The position numbers and the translations under genes were made by a program. 64,000 bases of DNA from Brevundimonas sp. UBA7664. Its GTDB lineage: Bacteria; Pseudomonadota; Alphaproteobacteria; Caulobacterales; Caulobacteraceae. This document shows, in pieces, positions 44,763 to 53,554 of this stretch; positions within the stretch are counted from its first letter, which is position 1; each line of letters opens with the position of its first letter. Location of the stretch: positions 41,130-105,129 of the forward strand of contig NZ_DLHQ01000059.1 of NCBI RefSeq assembly GCF_002483305.1, in the 5' to 3' direction. The notes under the pieces are model-generated. The model worked only from the letters and a program-made list of their open reading frames with translations. It was not told the DNA's origin and searched no databases.

Positions 44763-45704
44763 TCAGCGTTGCGCCGGAAGGGGCAGACCGAGGGCTTCGC
44801 CGGTGGCCAGGTCGCCGTCGATGACGCGGAACAGTTCGGCGGGGCGGCCGCCGGTGGCGGCGGACAGGAGGCCGGTCGGCTGGACCAGGCCGGTGCGTTC
44901 GACGCCGCGGCGGAAATTCTGCTTGTGCAGCGACAGGCCGGTGATCGCCTCGGCGGCGGCCTGCAGTTCGGACAGGGTGAAGGTCGGCGGCATCAGGTCG
45001 AAGAGGACCGGGCGGTATTTCAGCTTGCTGCGCAGGCGGCCAAGGCCGGTGGCGAGGATGCGGCGGTGGTCGGAGACCATGGGGCGGCCAGAGGCGGTCG
45101 GCAGGGGCGGCAGGTCCTGATCGCGGGCGGCCTCGGCGACCAGTCCGGCCTCGTAGAGCAGCTCATAGCGGTCCAGCACCCGGCCCTCGTTCCAGCGGTG
45201 GGCCGGGGTGGTGGCGAACAGGGTCTCGATCCGGGCCTGACGACGCGGGTCGTCGACGGCCCACGTGGCCAGGTCGTCGATCAGGGGGGCGAGGCAGGCG
45301 GGCGGGCCGTCGCGGCGGTCTTCCCAGGGGAAGATGTCCAGCACCGGGGTCCAGCGGGCCTCGGCCAGGGGGGCGTCGGCGGCGTCGGCGGTCAGGGCGA
45401 GGTAGCCGACCGAGACCTCGCGGCGTCGCTCGGGACCCGGGGTGGCGCGGGGGCTGTCCCGGCCGAGGTCGCCGAAGGTGTAGAGCTGTTCGACGAAGCC
45501 GAGGCGGAAGCCGGTCTGGGCGGTGACGAAGGCGCGCAGGGCCAGTTCGAAAGTGCGGTCGCGGCCCGGGTCGAAGGGGCCGAAGGGCAGGGCGGCGGCG
45601 CCGTCCTCGCCCGGCGTGGTCAGGACGCAGGCCTTGCGGTCGCGCAGGGCGATGACGACCGCCGAGAGGCCGATGCGCACGCCCTGTTCAGCCGGCGCGC
45701 CCAT
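44763..45704 (-). CDS. NrtR-like Nudix/winged-helix regulator
   Basis: A 313-residue protein. Residues about 10-150 are a Nudix-fold domain whose box is degenerate: the RE..EE residues are replaced in the TFELALRAFVTAQTGF helix, so hydrolysis is unlikely. Residues 225-300 form a winged-helix domain (PTFTLSELQAAAEAITG followed by NFRRGVERTGLV), the layout of NrtR repressors that sense ADP-ribose and control NAD metabolism genes. No NAD gene is adjacent. It starts 3 bp from the HD gene stop, so it may be co-transcribed with it. Confidence 0.85.
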   Translation of the reverse strand: MGAPAEQGVRIGLSAVVIALRDRKACVLTTPGEDGAAALPFGPFDPGRDRTFELALRAFVTAQTGFRLGFVEQLYTFGDLGRDSPRATPGPERRREVSVGYLALTADAADAPLAEARWTPVLDIFPWEDRRDGPPACLAPLIDDLATWAVDDPRRQARIETLFATTPAHRWNEGRVLDRYELLYEAGLVAEAARDQDLPPLPTASGRPMVSDHRRILATGLGRLRSKLKYRPVLFDLMPPTFTLSELQAAAEAITGLSLHKQNFRRGVERTGLVQPTGLLSAATGGRPAELFRVIDGDLATGEALGLPLPAQR

Positions 45705-45707
45705 CGC

Positions 45708-46346
45708 CTATTCCGTATGCCAGGCGTCGGCGGCGGGCATCAGGCCGACGGCCTCGGCCAGGACGCGGTAGCGTTCGAGGTAGCGTTGCTGGGCGACGGG
45801 GGCGGGCAGGGGGTCGATGATCAGGTCGTAGCCGGGAGGTGGCGAGCCGAACAGGCTCAGGCCCTCCTTCTTGCTGAAGCCGGCCAGTTGGGTGGCCTCG
45901 AAATAGGCGCAGGCGACGTCGGCCTTCTTGATCAGGGTCTTGATCTCGACCGGGTTCTTCGGCGGGAGGCCGAAGCGGAGGTGGATGGCGCCTTCCAGTC
46001 GGGCCTCGAAGGCCTTGTAGTTGACGCCCAGCGCCGCCTTGAAGGGCGAGATCATGTCGCCGATCACATATTCCGGTGCATCGTGCAGCAATGCCATCAG
46101 GCACTCGTCGGCATTGCAACGGTTCTGCTGGCGGAAGATCGCCTCGACGACAAGCGAATGTTGCGCCACCGAAAAGGCGTGGTCGCCGTTGGTCTGGCCG
46201 TTCCAGCGCGCGACGCGGGCAAGCCCGTGTGCGATGTCGGACAGCTCGATGTCGAGCGGCGACGGATTGAGCAGGTCGAGGCGGCGGCCCGACAGCATGC
46301 GCTGCCAGGCGCGGGGTTCCGTCTTGGCGCGGGCGGCTCCGCTCAT
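45708..46346 (-). CDS. HD-domain hydrolase (YfbR-like 5'-nucleotidase group); contains an apparent sequence join
   Basis: A 212-residue metal-dependent phosphohydrolase. Metal-site residues are in SVAQHSLVVE (His63), ALLHDAPEYV (His88, Asp89) and the late KKADVACAYFEA. The ATG overlaps the ygfZ stop by 4 bp, a rhizobial arrangement. The C-terminal half (ending PPPGYDLIIDPLPAP) reads like the Caulobacterales homologue and is followed by the NrtR-like gene. Base usage seems to change around residues 90-106 (46,030-46,080), within the conserved APEYVIGDMISPFKAAL block. The frame is intact. Confidence 0.85.
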   Translation of the reverse strand: MSGAARAKTEPRAWQRMLSGRRLDLLNPSPLDIELSDIAHGLARVARWNGQTNGDHAFSVAQHSLVVEAIFRQQNRCNADECLMALLHDAPEYVIGDMISPFKAALGVNYKAFEARLEGAIHLRFGLPPKNPVEIKTLIKKADVACAYFEATQLAGFSKKEGLSLFGSPPPGYDLIIDPLPAPVAQQRYLERYRVLAEAVGLMPAADAWHTE

Positions 46347-47188
46347 TGCGCCGGCACCTCGGCGGTTTCCTGCGGGAAGGCAAGGCCCGTCCATTGCGGC
46401 AGGGCGACGGTGACAGGCATGCCGTCGGCGGTGATCGGCGTGCCGCCATGCATGGCGTCGGCCGCGCGGTCGATGCGCACGATGGCAAGGCCGCGCGTGC
46501 CGGACACGCTGCCGAGCGTGCCGATCGGCTTGCCGCCGGCCAGAAGCTCGGTGCCGGTCGCGGGAAGGTCGGCCTCGGCGCTGACGATGACGGGACGGCG
46601 GCGCGCGGTGCCGCGGTGCTGCATGCGGGAGACGACTTCCTGCCCGACATAGCAGCCCTGGCGGAAGGAAAGGCCGCCGGTGAGGTCGAGCAGCACATCG
46701 TGCGGAAAGGCATCGCCGAGCGCATAGTCCTGGCCGGCTTCGACAAGGCCGGTGCCGATGCGCAGGGCGTCATAGAGCGCCGGGTCGTCGTCGCCGCCGG
46801 TGCCTGGGCGGCGCGAGAGGAGAAGGCCGGCCTTGGCGAAGCGGCCGTCCTGCGGCGCGCCGGCCTCGGGCGCGTCCCAGGCGATCGCCACCGTGTCGCC
46901 CTCGACGGTTGCAAGGTCGACCGCGGCGCGCAGCTTGTACATGGTCAGGCGCTTCAGGAGTGCATCGCGCTGTGCGTCCGTCGTCTCGATCAGGAAGGCG
47001 CCGTCGCCGTCGCGGCATATTAGAAAGTCGAACAGAATCTTGCCCTGCGGCGTCAGCAGGGCACCGGGACGAATCTCGCCGGTCGCAAGGTCGGGCAGGT
47101 TGGTGGTGATGAGCGATTGCAGGAAGGTCTCGGCATCGGCACCGGAAATGCGGAGGAAGGCGCGGCCGGAAAGTGTGACGGAAGGCAT
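46343..47188 (-). CDS. ygfZ: YgfZ/GcvT-like folate-binding protein
   Basis: A 281-residue tetrahydrofolate-binding protein that aids maintenance of certain Fe-S enzymes (CAF17/YgfZ family). The signature is FRQGCYVGQEVVSRM (family consensus KGCYxGQE; the Lys position is Gln here). The N-terminal ISGADAETFLQSLITTN and LTPQGKILFDF are also typical. The ATG at 47,188 is chosen; the longer frame has no family sequence. The 167 bp upstream up to the divergent gene show nothing specific. Confidence 0.92.
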   Translation of the reverse strand: MPSVTLSGRAFLRISGADAETFLQSLITTNLPDLATGEIRPGALLTPQGKILFDFLICRDGDGAFLIETTDAQRDALLKRLTMYKLRAAVDLATVEGDTVAIAWDAPEAGAPQDGRFAKAGLLLSRRPGTGGDDDPALYDALRIGTGLVEAGQDYALGDAFPHDVLLDLTGGLSFRQGCYVGQEVVSRMQHRGTARRRPVIVSAEADLPATGTELLAGGKPIGTLGSVSGTRGLAIVRIDRAADAMHGGTPITADGMPVTVALPQWTGLAFPQETAEVPAQ

Positions 47189-47355
47189 GATTCGATCCAG
47201 ATTGTGCGCCCGCCGGCACCATGCGGCAGCGGGCGGTGCATGATCGCACCCGTTGAAACAGAGGTAGAACGGCCGGGCGCCTTTCGCAAGGTCGTGCCGC
47301 CTTGCGCTGTACGTCCGGATGGCGGAGAAGGACGCCGCGCGAAGAAAGGTGATCC

Positions 47356-47964
47356 ATGATGACGGCAACGCCGACACTTCCCCACGATGCATGGGCCGCC
47401 TGGCACCCGCAGGAGCTCGCCCACCGGCTAGCCGGCGTCACACGGCCCTGGTGCATCGTCGGCGGCTGGGCGCTCGATCTCTGGCACGGGGAGCAGATGC
47501 GGCCGCACGACGACCTCGAATTCACCATTCTGCGCACCGATTTTGCGGATTTCCGCGCAGCCTTGCCGGGCCTGCGTCTCCATACGGTCGGCGACGGCCA
47601 TGTCGAGCCGCTCGGCGCGGAGGACATGCTGCCTTCAGGCATCGCGCAGGTCTGGTGCGAGGATGTAGCGGCGGGCTGCTGGCGTGTCGACATGATGCTG
47701 GAGGACGGCACGCCCGAGACCTGGGTCTACAAGCGCGATCCGTCGATCCGCCTGCCGCGCGCCGATGCCGTGCGCAGGACGGGCGGTGGCATCGCCTATC
47801 TCGCGCCGGAGATCGTCCTGCTGTTCAAGGCAAAATACCGGCGCGACAAGGACGAGGCGGATTTCGCCAAGGCGTTGCCGCGGCTCGACGCAAAGCAAAG
47901 GTGCTGGTTGCAGGCGTGCCTCGCGCAGGCCTATCCGGATCATGCCTGGAGCGCGGTCTTGTAA
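47356..47964 (+). CDS. Nucleotidyltransferase-fold protein, aminoglycoside-adenylyltransferase-like
   Basis: A 202-residue protein. WCIVGGWALDLWHGEQMRPHDDLEF holds the polymerase-beta-type GG-W and paired Asp of the ANT(2'')/LinA-like nucleotidyltransferase fold, and ETWVYKRDPSIRLPRADAV plus LLFKAKYRRDKDEADF fit that family. Many chromosomal members have no proven resistance role. The start may be either of two adjacent ATGs (47,356 or 47,359). Confidence 0.82.
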   Translation: MMTATPTLPHDAWAAWHPQELAHRLAGVTRPWCIVGGWALDLWHGEQMRPHDDLEFTILRTDFADFRAALPGLRLHTVGDGHVEPLGAEDMLPSGIAQVWCEDVAAGCWRVDMMLEDGTPETWVYKRDPSIRLPRADAVRRTGGGIAYLAPEIVLLFKAKYRRDKDEADFAKALPRLDAKQRCWLQACLAQAYPDHAWSAVL

Positions 47965-47967
47965 GGC

Positions 47968-48750
47968 TCAGTCGCCGGTGACGAAGAATTTCCACTGGCC
48001 GTCCGGCGTGATGCCGACGCGATAGAAATTGTAGCTGCCGAATTCCTTCATGTCGGCGAAGTCGCCGGCGGTGACGATGCGCAGCAGCTCCACCTTTTCC
48101 GGCGGTGTCAGCGTGGCGAGCGACTTTTCGGCGAAATAGGGCCAGACATACATTTCGTCCGCGGTGCCCTTGCCGACATGCACGAAGCCGGTCGCCAGCA
48201 CGTCGAGCAGGATCGCCAGAACCTCGATGCCTTCCTCGTCGCCCGACTGGCCCTTGAGGGTTTCGACGGGCCCTTCGTCGGTCTCGACGATGGAGACCTG
48301 CGTTTCCGTCATGCCCTTGCCGAGCAGGGGGCGCAGGCGCTCGATATCGCCGGAGGCGGCAGCCTCAACGATGAGTTCGCGCATGCGGCGCACGGGTTCC
48401 GGCGCCTTGGCGATGTCGGAGAAGAACTCGACCGGAACCTCCGGTTCGTCGTCAGCCTTGTCGTCGGTGGCGGGCGCGTCGTCGGAGGGTTCTGTCACCG
48501 CCTGGTTACGGCGAATCAGCGGATCGGGCAGCGGCAGTTCGAGAGGGCCGGTTTCTTCCTGCTCCTCCTCGACGGGCGGCGTCTGGCCGTCCTCGGCCGG
48601 CTTCTGCGGCACCTGACCCTGTTCGTTCTTCAACTCGCTGAGCGCAAAGGCGGGACGGACGGGTGCCACCAGTGCCGTCGTCGTGAAAAGCACGGACAAG
48701 ACGATGAGGCTGCTGCGAAACAGCGTTTTGCCGTCAGGCGACGTCTGCAT
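47968..48750 (-). CDS. Secreted or periplasmic protein of unknown function
   Basis: A 260-residue protein with a signal peptide (hydrophobic residues 14-36, likely cleavage after AFA). An acidic Pro/Glu-rich linker (about 45-110) is followed by a compact C-terminal domain (about 115-260) with VEFFSDIAKAPEPVRRMREL and a closing YNFYRVGITPDGQWKFFVTGD. Not recognised beyond resembling rhizobial hypothetical proteins. The start at 48,750 was chosen because it creates the signal peptide. Confidence 0.78.
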   Translation of the reverse strand: MQTSPDGKTLFRSSLIVLSVLFTTTALVAPVRPAFALSELKNEQGQVPQKPAEDGQTPPVEEEQEETGPLELPLPDPLIRRNQAVTEPSDDAPATDDKADDEPEVPVEFFSDIAKAPEPVRRMRELIVEAAASGDIERLRPLLGKGMTETQVSIVETDEGPVETLKGQSGDEEGIEVLAILLDVLATGFVHVGKGTADEMYVWPYFAEKSLATLTPPEKVELLRIVTAGDFADMKEFGSYNFYRVGITPDGQWKFFVTGD

Positions 48751-48766
48751 GACTTGTCTTTCCAGC

Positions 48767-49036
48767 CTATTGCAGGATGCGCTCGGGGGAGAATTCTCCA
48801 GCCAGCATGCGCTCGCGCAGCGATTCGAGCATCGCCTCCGCGCCACGTTCGCCGTGAATGCGAATCGTCTCGCGCATGGCGAGCGCGATGGCGGCATCGG
48901 CGATGATTTCCGGTTCGATGCCATCAGCCATGCCGTCGGCCCAGGCCTCGTTCTGGTATTCCAGAGCGGCCTGCATCTTCTCGTGCACGATCATCTCGTC
49001 GATATCGTTGAGAGTAGGTTCCATTGATCGGTCCAT
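48767..49036 (-). CDS. Small acidic protein of unknown function
   Basis: About 89 residues, helical and acidic, with an EKMQAALEYQNEAWADGMADGIEPE core. Three in-frame ATGs (49,045, 49,036, 49,024) leave the start uncertain. It is leftward, ending 16 bp before the secreted-protein gene start, so the two are probably co-transcribed. No function recognised. Confidence 0.7.
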   Translation of the reverse strand: MDRSMEPTLNDIDEMIVHEKMQAALEYQNEAWADGMADGIEPEIIADAAIALAMRETIRIHGERGAEAMLESLRERMLAGEFSPERILQ

Positions 49037-49128
49037 GCGGGGCATTCAGTTCTTACTTGACTGTTAACGACCTTAGCAGCCTTTTCCCAAAACGGCACTG
49101 GGTCCTGTAAAAAGAGGTTAATTAACCG

Positions 49129-49551
49129 CTAATTTCCGAAGCGTGCGGTAATTTCTGTGGCAAGTGTTGCACCTTCGTTACGGTATCTCTCTTCTGCGAC
49201 AACAGCCGAGTCGGTGCAAGCGGTATAGATGGCGGCAAAGGAACGATATCCACGGTTGAATGCCGCGGTCAGTTTCTCCTGTCTTTTCGGCTCGTTAGCG
49301 GCTTCCAGCTCGATGAGGCGCTGCATCGAGGCCCGCCAGCCGTCCTCCGGCTTGTCCATGCAGAGATTGCGCAGGTAGTGCACGGCGCCGAGGATTTCCG
49401 AGAGCCGTTCCAGCCGTTCGTCATAGGGTGCGGGCTTTTCCTCGATGGCCGCCGCGGGCGGTGTTTCCTTCGCGTCACCTTTTGCCTTCTGGGCGAAGGC
49501 GGGCGCGGAAAGCGTCAGGGTGAGAAGGAGGGCGAGCCGAATCACCGTCAT
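49129..49551 (-). CDS. TIGR02301 family secreted protein
   Basis: A 140-residue protein with a signal peptide (residues 1-20, ending APAFA). The core ERLSEILGAVHYLRNLC, then WRASMQRLIELE and FNRGYRSFAAIYTAC, matches TIGR02301, a rhizobial periplasmic family of unknown function with two conserved cysteines. The ATG overlaps the Nudix stop by 4 bp. Confidence 0.85.
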   Translation of the reverse strand: MTVIRLALLLTLTLSAPAFAQKAKGDAKETPPAAAIEEKPAPYDERLERLSEILGAVHYLRNLCMDKPEDGWRASMQRLIELEAANEPKRQEKLTAAFNRGYRSFAAIYTACTDSAVVAEERYRNEGATLATEITARFGN

Positions 49552-49982
49552 GCGGTCTGCCCCGTGCGTTCCGCCTCGAGGCGCCGGATGCATTCGCGCA
49601 CGCTGTCCGGCGCCGGCAGCTTTTCGATCTCCCCGGCCGTGTACCAACCGACGGCCGCCGCATCGTCCGAGGCGACGGCGATGGCCGTGGCATCCGCCTT
49701 CACCTTGAAGACGGAGAGGCGGAACGACGGGCTGCCGGGGCCGTCTTCCCGGCCGGGCAGGTCGTAGGTCGCGAAAAGCAGTGGTTTTTCGGCGCTGATG
49801 CCGGTTTCCTCGAAGAGTTCGCGCAGCGCCGTCTCGGCCGGCGTCTCGCCCGGCTCGCCGCGCCCGCCGGGAAAGGCATACATGTCCGCCGAGGGCGGGT
49901 TGCTGCGCAGGACCAGGAGATAGCGCCCGTCGCGTTCGATGATGGCGGAGGAGGCGGGCTGGGGCGTCTTGGATTTCTTCAT
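49548..49982 (-). CDS. Nudix hydrolase
   Basis: A 144-residue protein with an intact Nudix box: GEPGETPAETALRELFEETGI (about residues 42-62), giving the catalytic RE..EE. It would hydrolyse a nucleoside diphosphate derivative; the substrate is unknown. It is divergent from the YedK-like gene, with a 60-bp shared upstream region. Confidence 0.9.
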   Translation of the reverse strand: MKKSKTPQPASSAIIERDGRYLLVLRSNPPSADMYAFPGGRGEPGETPAETALRELFEETGISAEKPLLFATYDLPGREDGPGSPSFRLSVFKVKADATAIAVASDDAAAVGWYTAGEIEKLPAPDSVRECIRRLEAERTGQTA

Positions 49983-50042
49983 CGCGGTCCGGTTCGGTTG
50001 CGCTCGATTGACCCCTTATAGGCAAAGTGCGATGACGATGCC

Positions 50043-50822
50043 ATGTGTGGACGATTTGCATTGCTGGCCAAGCGGGATCTTGCGCGCGACTATCTCGATC
50101 TCGCCGAGCTGGACGACCTGACCGAGCGCTACAACATCGCCCCGACGCAGCCGATCCTGGTCGTCGTCGCGGGGGAAAGGCAGGAGCCCGGCAGCAACCT
50201 GCCGGAGCGTAAGGCCATGCTGGTGCGCTGGGGTTTCATGCCCGGCTGGGTGAAGGACCCGCGCGACTTTCCGCTGCTCATCAATGCGCGCGCCGAGACG
50301 GCGATCGGCAAGGCCTCGTTCCGCGCCGCCATGCGCCATCGCCGCGTCCTCGTGCCGGCCTCCGGTTTTTTCGAATGGCGCCGGCCGGAAGGGAAGGGCG
50401 CCAAGGCGCAGGCCTACTGGATCCGCCCGAAGAAGGGCGAGATTCTCGCCTTTGCCGGACTGGTGGAGACGTGGTCTTCCGCCGACGGTTCGGAGGTCGA
50501 CACCGGCGCGATCCTGACGACCGCGGCCAACAACGACATTGCCCGCATCCACGACCGCATGCCCGTCGTCATCCGCAGGCAGGACTTTTCGCGCTGGCTC
50601 GACTGCAAGACGCAGGAGCCGCGTGAGGTGGCTGATCTGATGAAGCCGATCGACGACGGTTTCTTCGAGGCGATCCCGGTCTCCGACAAGGTGGGCAAGG
50701 TCGCCAATATGGGGCCGGATATCCTGGAGCCGGTGGAAGAGCGGGCCGACGAAGCGCCGGCGGAAAAGAAAAAGGGCGCGGAAGCGCCCCCATCACCGTC
50801 CGACCAGCTGTCGCTGTTCTGA
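50043..50822 (+). CDS. SOS-response-associated peptidase, HMCES/YedK family
   Basis: A 259-residue SRAP protein that protects abasic sites in single-stranded DNA by crosslinking through Cys2. MCGRFAL gives Cys2 after Met removal, NARAET holds the catalytic Asn and HDRMPVVI the catalytic His. The C-terminus ends in a charged tail with PSDQLSLF, a possible beta-clamp-binding motif (QLSLF-like). Confidence 0.93.
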   Translation: MCGRFALLAKRDLARDYLDLAELDDLTERYNIAPTQPILVVVAGERQEPGSNLPERKAMLVRWGFMPGWVKDPRDFPLLINARAETAIGKASFRAAMRHRRVLVPASGFFEWRRPEGKGAKAQAYWIRPKKGEILAFAGLVETWSSADGSEVDTGAILTTAANNDIARIHDRMPVVIRRQDFSRWLDCKTQEPREVADLMKPIDDGFFEAIPVSDKVGKVANMGPDILEPVEERADEAPAEKKKGAEAPPSPSDQLSLF

Positions 50823-50853
50823 AATCGCGCCGGCGAGGCCGCCTTGGAGCGGC

Positions 50854-51036
50854 TCAATCGTAGAGCGGCTGGAGCACGGCCGGAATATCGCGCTTGGAGC
50901 GCTTGTCCTCTGTCTTCGCCTCGGGCTTGCAGCGCGTGGCGGCCACGACGGCGGGCAGGCCGAGCGGCTTGTAGCGCGCCTGGAGGTTTTCGTTTGCCGC
51001 ATGGTTCTGCGGCGGCTGTTTTCGTGCGGTCGACAT
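50854..51036 (-). CDS. Small basic protein with RY-P-G-AV-AA motif (copy 1)
   Basis: A 60-residue basic protein beginning MSTARKQPPQNHAANENLQ and containing ARYKPLGLPAVVAATR at residues 20-35. It shares RYxPxGxxAVxAA with the next small gene on the same strand. The upstream stretch reads GGAG-like before the ATG. Unknown function; it converges on the YedK-like gene. Confidence 0.7.
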   Translation of the reverse strand: MSTARKQPPQNHAANENLQARYKPLGLPAVVAATRCKPEAKTEDKRSKRDIPAVLQPLYD

Positions 51037-51211
51037 TGTCTTTCTCCTGAATTGTCAGGCAGCCCCGTTTCGATCCCCCGGTTGCTACCCCCGATGCGTT
51101 ATGCATTTACGCGACCCATTCGGCCAAATTCTGCTCAAATTTTGATCGATCTGCGGCAAGCGACTGAAAACACAGGTTTTCGAGATCAACTATTGTGACG
51201 GCCGCAAACAT

Positions 51212-51337
51212 TCATTTCCTCGGAACCTGCCGCACCTTGATCATCAGAAAGGCCGCGATGACGGCGCGGATGCCGATCGGATTGTAGCGGCTGGCAAGAT
51301 CGGTCTCGGGGCGTGTCTCTGTCTTCCGGGTCGTCAT
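51212..51337 (-). CDS. Small protein with RY-P-G-AV-AA motif (copy 2)
   Basis: A 41-residue ORF: MTTRKTETRPETDLASRYNP, then IGIRAVIAAFLMIKV and a basic end. The motif RYNPIGIRAVIAA is clearly related to RYKPLGLPAVVAA of the 60-residue neighbour. Its C-terminal part is hydrophobic, so it may touch the membrane. Short length limits certainty, but the paired motif argues that it is real. Confidence 0.6.
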   Translation of the reverse strand: MTTRKTETRPETDLASRYNPIGIRAVIAAFLMIKVRQVPRK

Positions 51338-51641
51338 GATGCTGTCCCTTCGGTTTGCCGGCGGGCACTGCCGGTCTCACCCCTTCTTTTTCCCATGCGG
51401 GCAGGGGCGGCCGTGTCACCGCGGGAACAGGAGGCCTGGCGAGAATTTCGTCCGGGAACGGGCCGCGCCCGCTTGACCGGACGCCCGCACGGCGCGATAA
51501 AGCAGGCCATGAAAACGGTACTCTGCATTCGCCGGAGCATTATTCGCTAGCGCACGCGCTGGCCCGGCCGTTTTCGTCCCTCAAAATCCCCGGATGACAA
51601 CGACCCGGCCAGCCGGGTTTACGCCTTTTGGGGAGATTTCT
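51338..51641. other. Intergenic region upstream of cysS
   Basis: 304 bp without a supported gene. The only elements seen are a GGGGAG ribosome-binding site at 51,630-51,635 and a short perfect inverted repeat ACCCGGC/GCCGGGT at 51,603-51,618 just before it. The inverted repeat may form a hairpin in the cysS leader. No T-box or other riboswitch signature was recognised. Confidence 0.5.
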
Positions 51642-53075
51642 ATGGCCGAAAAGCCGGTCCTGACGCTGTACAACACGCTCACGCGCTCGAAGGAGCCCTT
51701 CGCTCCCATCGATCCCGACAATGTGCGCATGTATGTCTGCGGCCCGACGGTCTACGACTTCGCCCATATCGGCAATGCGCGGCCGGTCATCGTCTTTGAT
51801 GTGCTGTACCGCCTGCTGCGCCATGTCTACGGCGAAGACCACGTCACCTATGCCCGCAACATCACCGACGTCGACGACAAGATCAACGCCCGGGCACTGC
51901 GCGATTTCGGAAAGGAGATCGGCGACGGCACGCTTTCGCTCAACGAGGCGATCCGCCGGGTGACGGAGAAGACGGCGAACCAGTTCCACGCGGATATCGC
52001 CGCGCTCGGCACCATGGAGCCGACGCACGAGCCCCGCGCCACGGAGTTCGTCCAGCCGCGCGGCGACGGCAAGGTCGACATGATCACGCTGATCGAACGC
52101 CTCATCGAGCGCGGCCATGCCTATCAGGCGGGCGGCGAGGTGCTGTTCGACACGCAGTCCATGGCCGACTACGGCCAGCTTTCCAAGCGCAACCTCGACG
52201 AACAGCAGGCCGGCGCCCGCGTCGCCGTCGACGTGCACAAGAAGAACCCCGGCGATTTCGTGCTCTGGAAGCTCTCCTCGCCGGAAGAGCCCGGCTGGGA
52301 AAGCCCCTGGGGCCGCGGTCGTCCGGGCTGGCACATCGAGTGCTCCGCCATGTCTGCCGCCTATCTCGGCGAGACCTTCGACATCCATGGCGGCGGCCTC
52401 GACCTCATCTTCCCGCACCACGAGAACGAGATCGCCCAGTCGCGCTGCGCGCATGGCACGCCGGTCATGTCGAATGTCTGGATGCACAACGGCTTCCTGC
52501 AGGTCGAAGGCCGCAAGATGTCGAAGTCCGAGGGCAATTTCTTCACGATCGCAGAACTCTTGCACGAGGAGAAGTTCGGCGGCCGCAAGTGGCCGGGCGA
52601 GGTGCTGCGCCTCGCCATGCTGATGACGCATTACCGCGAACCGATCGACTTCTCCGTCAAGCGGCTGGAAGAGGCGGAGCGCCTGCTTGCCAAATGGCCC
52701 GCCGGTGGCAATCCGGCCGAGGGCCGGGTGGATGAAAGCGTGCGTGCGCCGCTTTTCGACGATCTCAACACCGTCGCGGCCGTGCAGGCGCTGCATGCGC
52801 TCGCCCAGTGCGCCAATGCCGATCCGCTGATGCTGCCGGTCTTCGCTGCCAGCGCCGAACTTCTTGGCGTCCTGCCGAAGAAGGCCGAGATCTCCAAGGC
52901 GCTCGAGGATAGCATCGAAACGCTGATCCAACTTCGCCTGGAAATGCTCAAGGCGAAGAACTTCGCCGAAGCCGACAAGATTCGCGACGACCTCGCCGCC
53001 AGGGGAGTCCAGCTGAAGGACGGCAAGGACGCCCAGACGGGCGAGCGCGTGACGACATGGGAGGTGAAAAGGTGA
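51642..53075 (+). CDS. cysS: Cysteinyl-tRNA synthetase
   Basis: A 477-residue class I synthetase charging tRNA-Cys. [10 protein letters not shown] holds the zinc/cysteine-binding Cys33, the HIGH motif is HIGN (42-45), and KMSKS is exact in [11 protein letters not shown]. The zinc-site HIECSAM is present. GGGGAG lies 6 bp before the ATG at 51,642; an in-frame ATG 16 codons upstream lacks such a site. The stop overlaps the next GTG (GTGA). Confidence 0.96.
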   Translation: MAEKPVLTLYNTLTRSKEPFAPIDPDNVRMYVCGPTVYDFAHIGNARPVIVFDVLYRLLRHVYGEDHVTYARNITDVDDKINARALRDFGKEIGDGTLSLNEAIRRVTEKTANQFHADIAALGTMEPTHEPRATEFVQPRGDGKVDMITLIERLIERGHAYQAGGEVLFDTQSMADYGQLSKRNLDEQQAGARVAVDVHKKNPGDFVLWKLSSPEEPGWESPWGRGRPGWHIECSAMSAAYLGETFDIHGGGLDLIFPHHENEIAQSRCAHGTPVMSNVWMHNGFLQVEGRKMSKSEGNFFTIAELLHEEKFGGRKWPGEVLRLAMLMTHYREPIDFSVKRLEEAERLLAKWPAGGNPAEGRVDESVRAPLFDDLNTVAAVQALHALAQCANADPLMLPVFAASAELLGVLPKKAEISKALEDSIETLIQLRLEMLKAKNFAEADKIRDDLAARGVQLKDGKDAQTGERVTTWEVKR

Positions 53076-53554
53076 CCACCCCCTTCTACACCGGCGGGTG
53101 CCAGTGCGGTGCCGTGCGCTTTCATGTCGAAGGGGCGCTCGGCGATGCGTCGGTCTGTCATTGCCGCATGTGCCAGAAGGCGAGCGGCAATTTCTATCTG
53201 CCGCTGGTCTCCGTGCGGCAGGCCAAGCTGACCTGGACGCGGGGAGAGCCGAAGCGCTTCCAGTCGTCGAACCACGGCTATCGCGGCTTCTGTGCCGATT
53301 GCGGCACGCCGCTGACCTATGAAGCGCCGGACGGCGTGGCGCTGACCATCGCCGCTTTTGACGACCCGGCGGAGATCGCCCCGCGCATCCAGTGGGGCGT
53401 CGAGGCGAAGCTGCCCTATGTGGACGCGATTTGCGACCTGCCGGGGGAAGAGACAATGGCGGACCAGGAGGCGGCGTCCTTCCTCGCCGACCTTGTCTCC
53501 TACCAGCATCCGGACCACGACACGGACGCATGGCCGCCGGAGCGCAAGCCATGA
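53072..53554 (+). CDS. GFA-family zinc protein, copy 1
   Basis: A 160-residue protein of the Gfa/CENP-V fold. Zinc motifs: [17 protein letters not shown] and FCADCGTPL. The founding member is named S-(hydroxymethyl)glutathione synthase, but activity is not shown for most. A GTG start at 53,072 with GGGAGG 7 bp upstream is preferred over ATG 53,057. It is first of three tandem paralogues. Confidence 0.88.
   Translation: MTTPFYTGGCQCGAVRFHVEGALGDASVCHCRMCQKASGNFYLPLVSVRQAKLTWTRGEPKRFQSSNHGYRGFCADCGTPLTYEAPDGVALTIAAFDDPAEIAPRIQWGVEAKLPYVDAICDLPGEETMADQEAASFLADLVSYQHPDHDTDAWPPERKP

Noticed and set aside
49118..49132. TTAA-N7-CTAA resembling a CtrA site
   Set aside because: It overlaps the end of the TIGR02301 gene and is not in front of a start; one mismatch and AT-rich context make chance likely.
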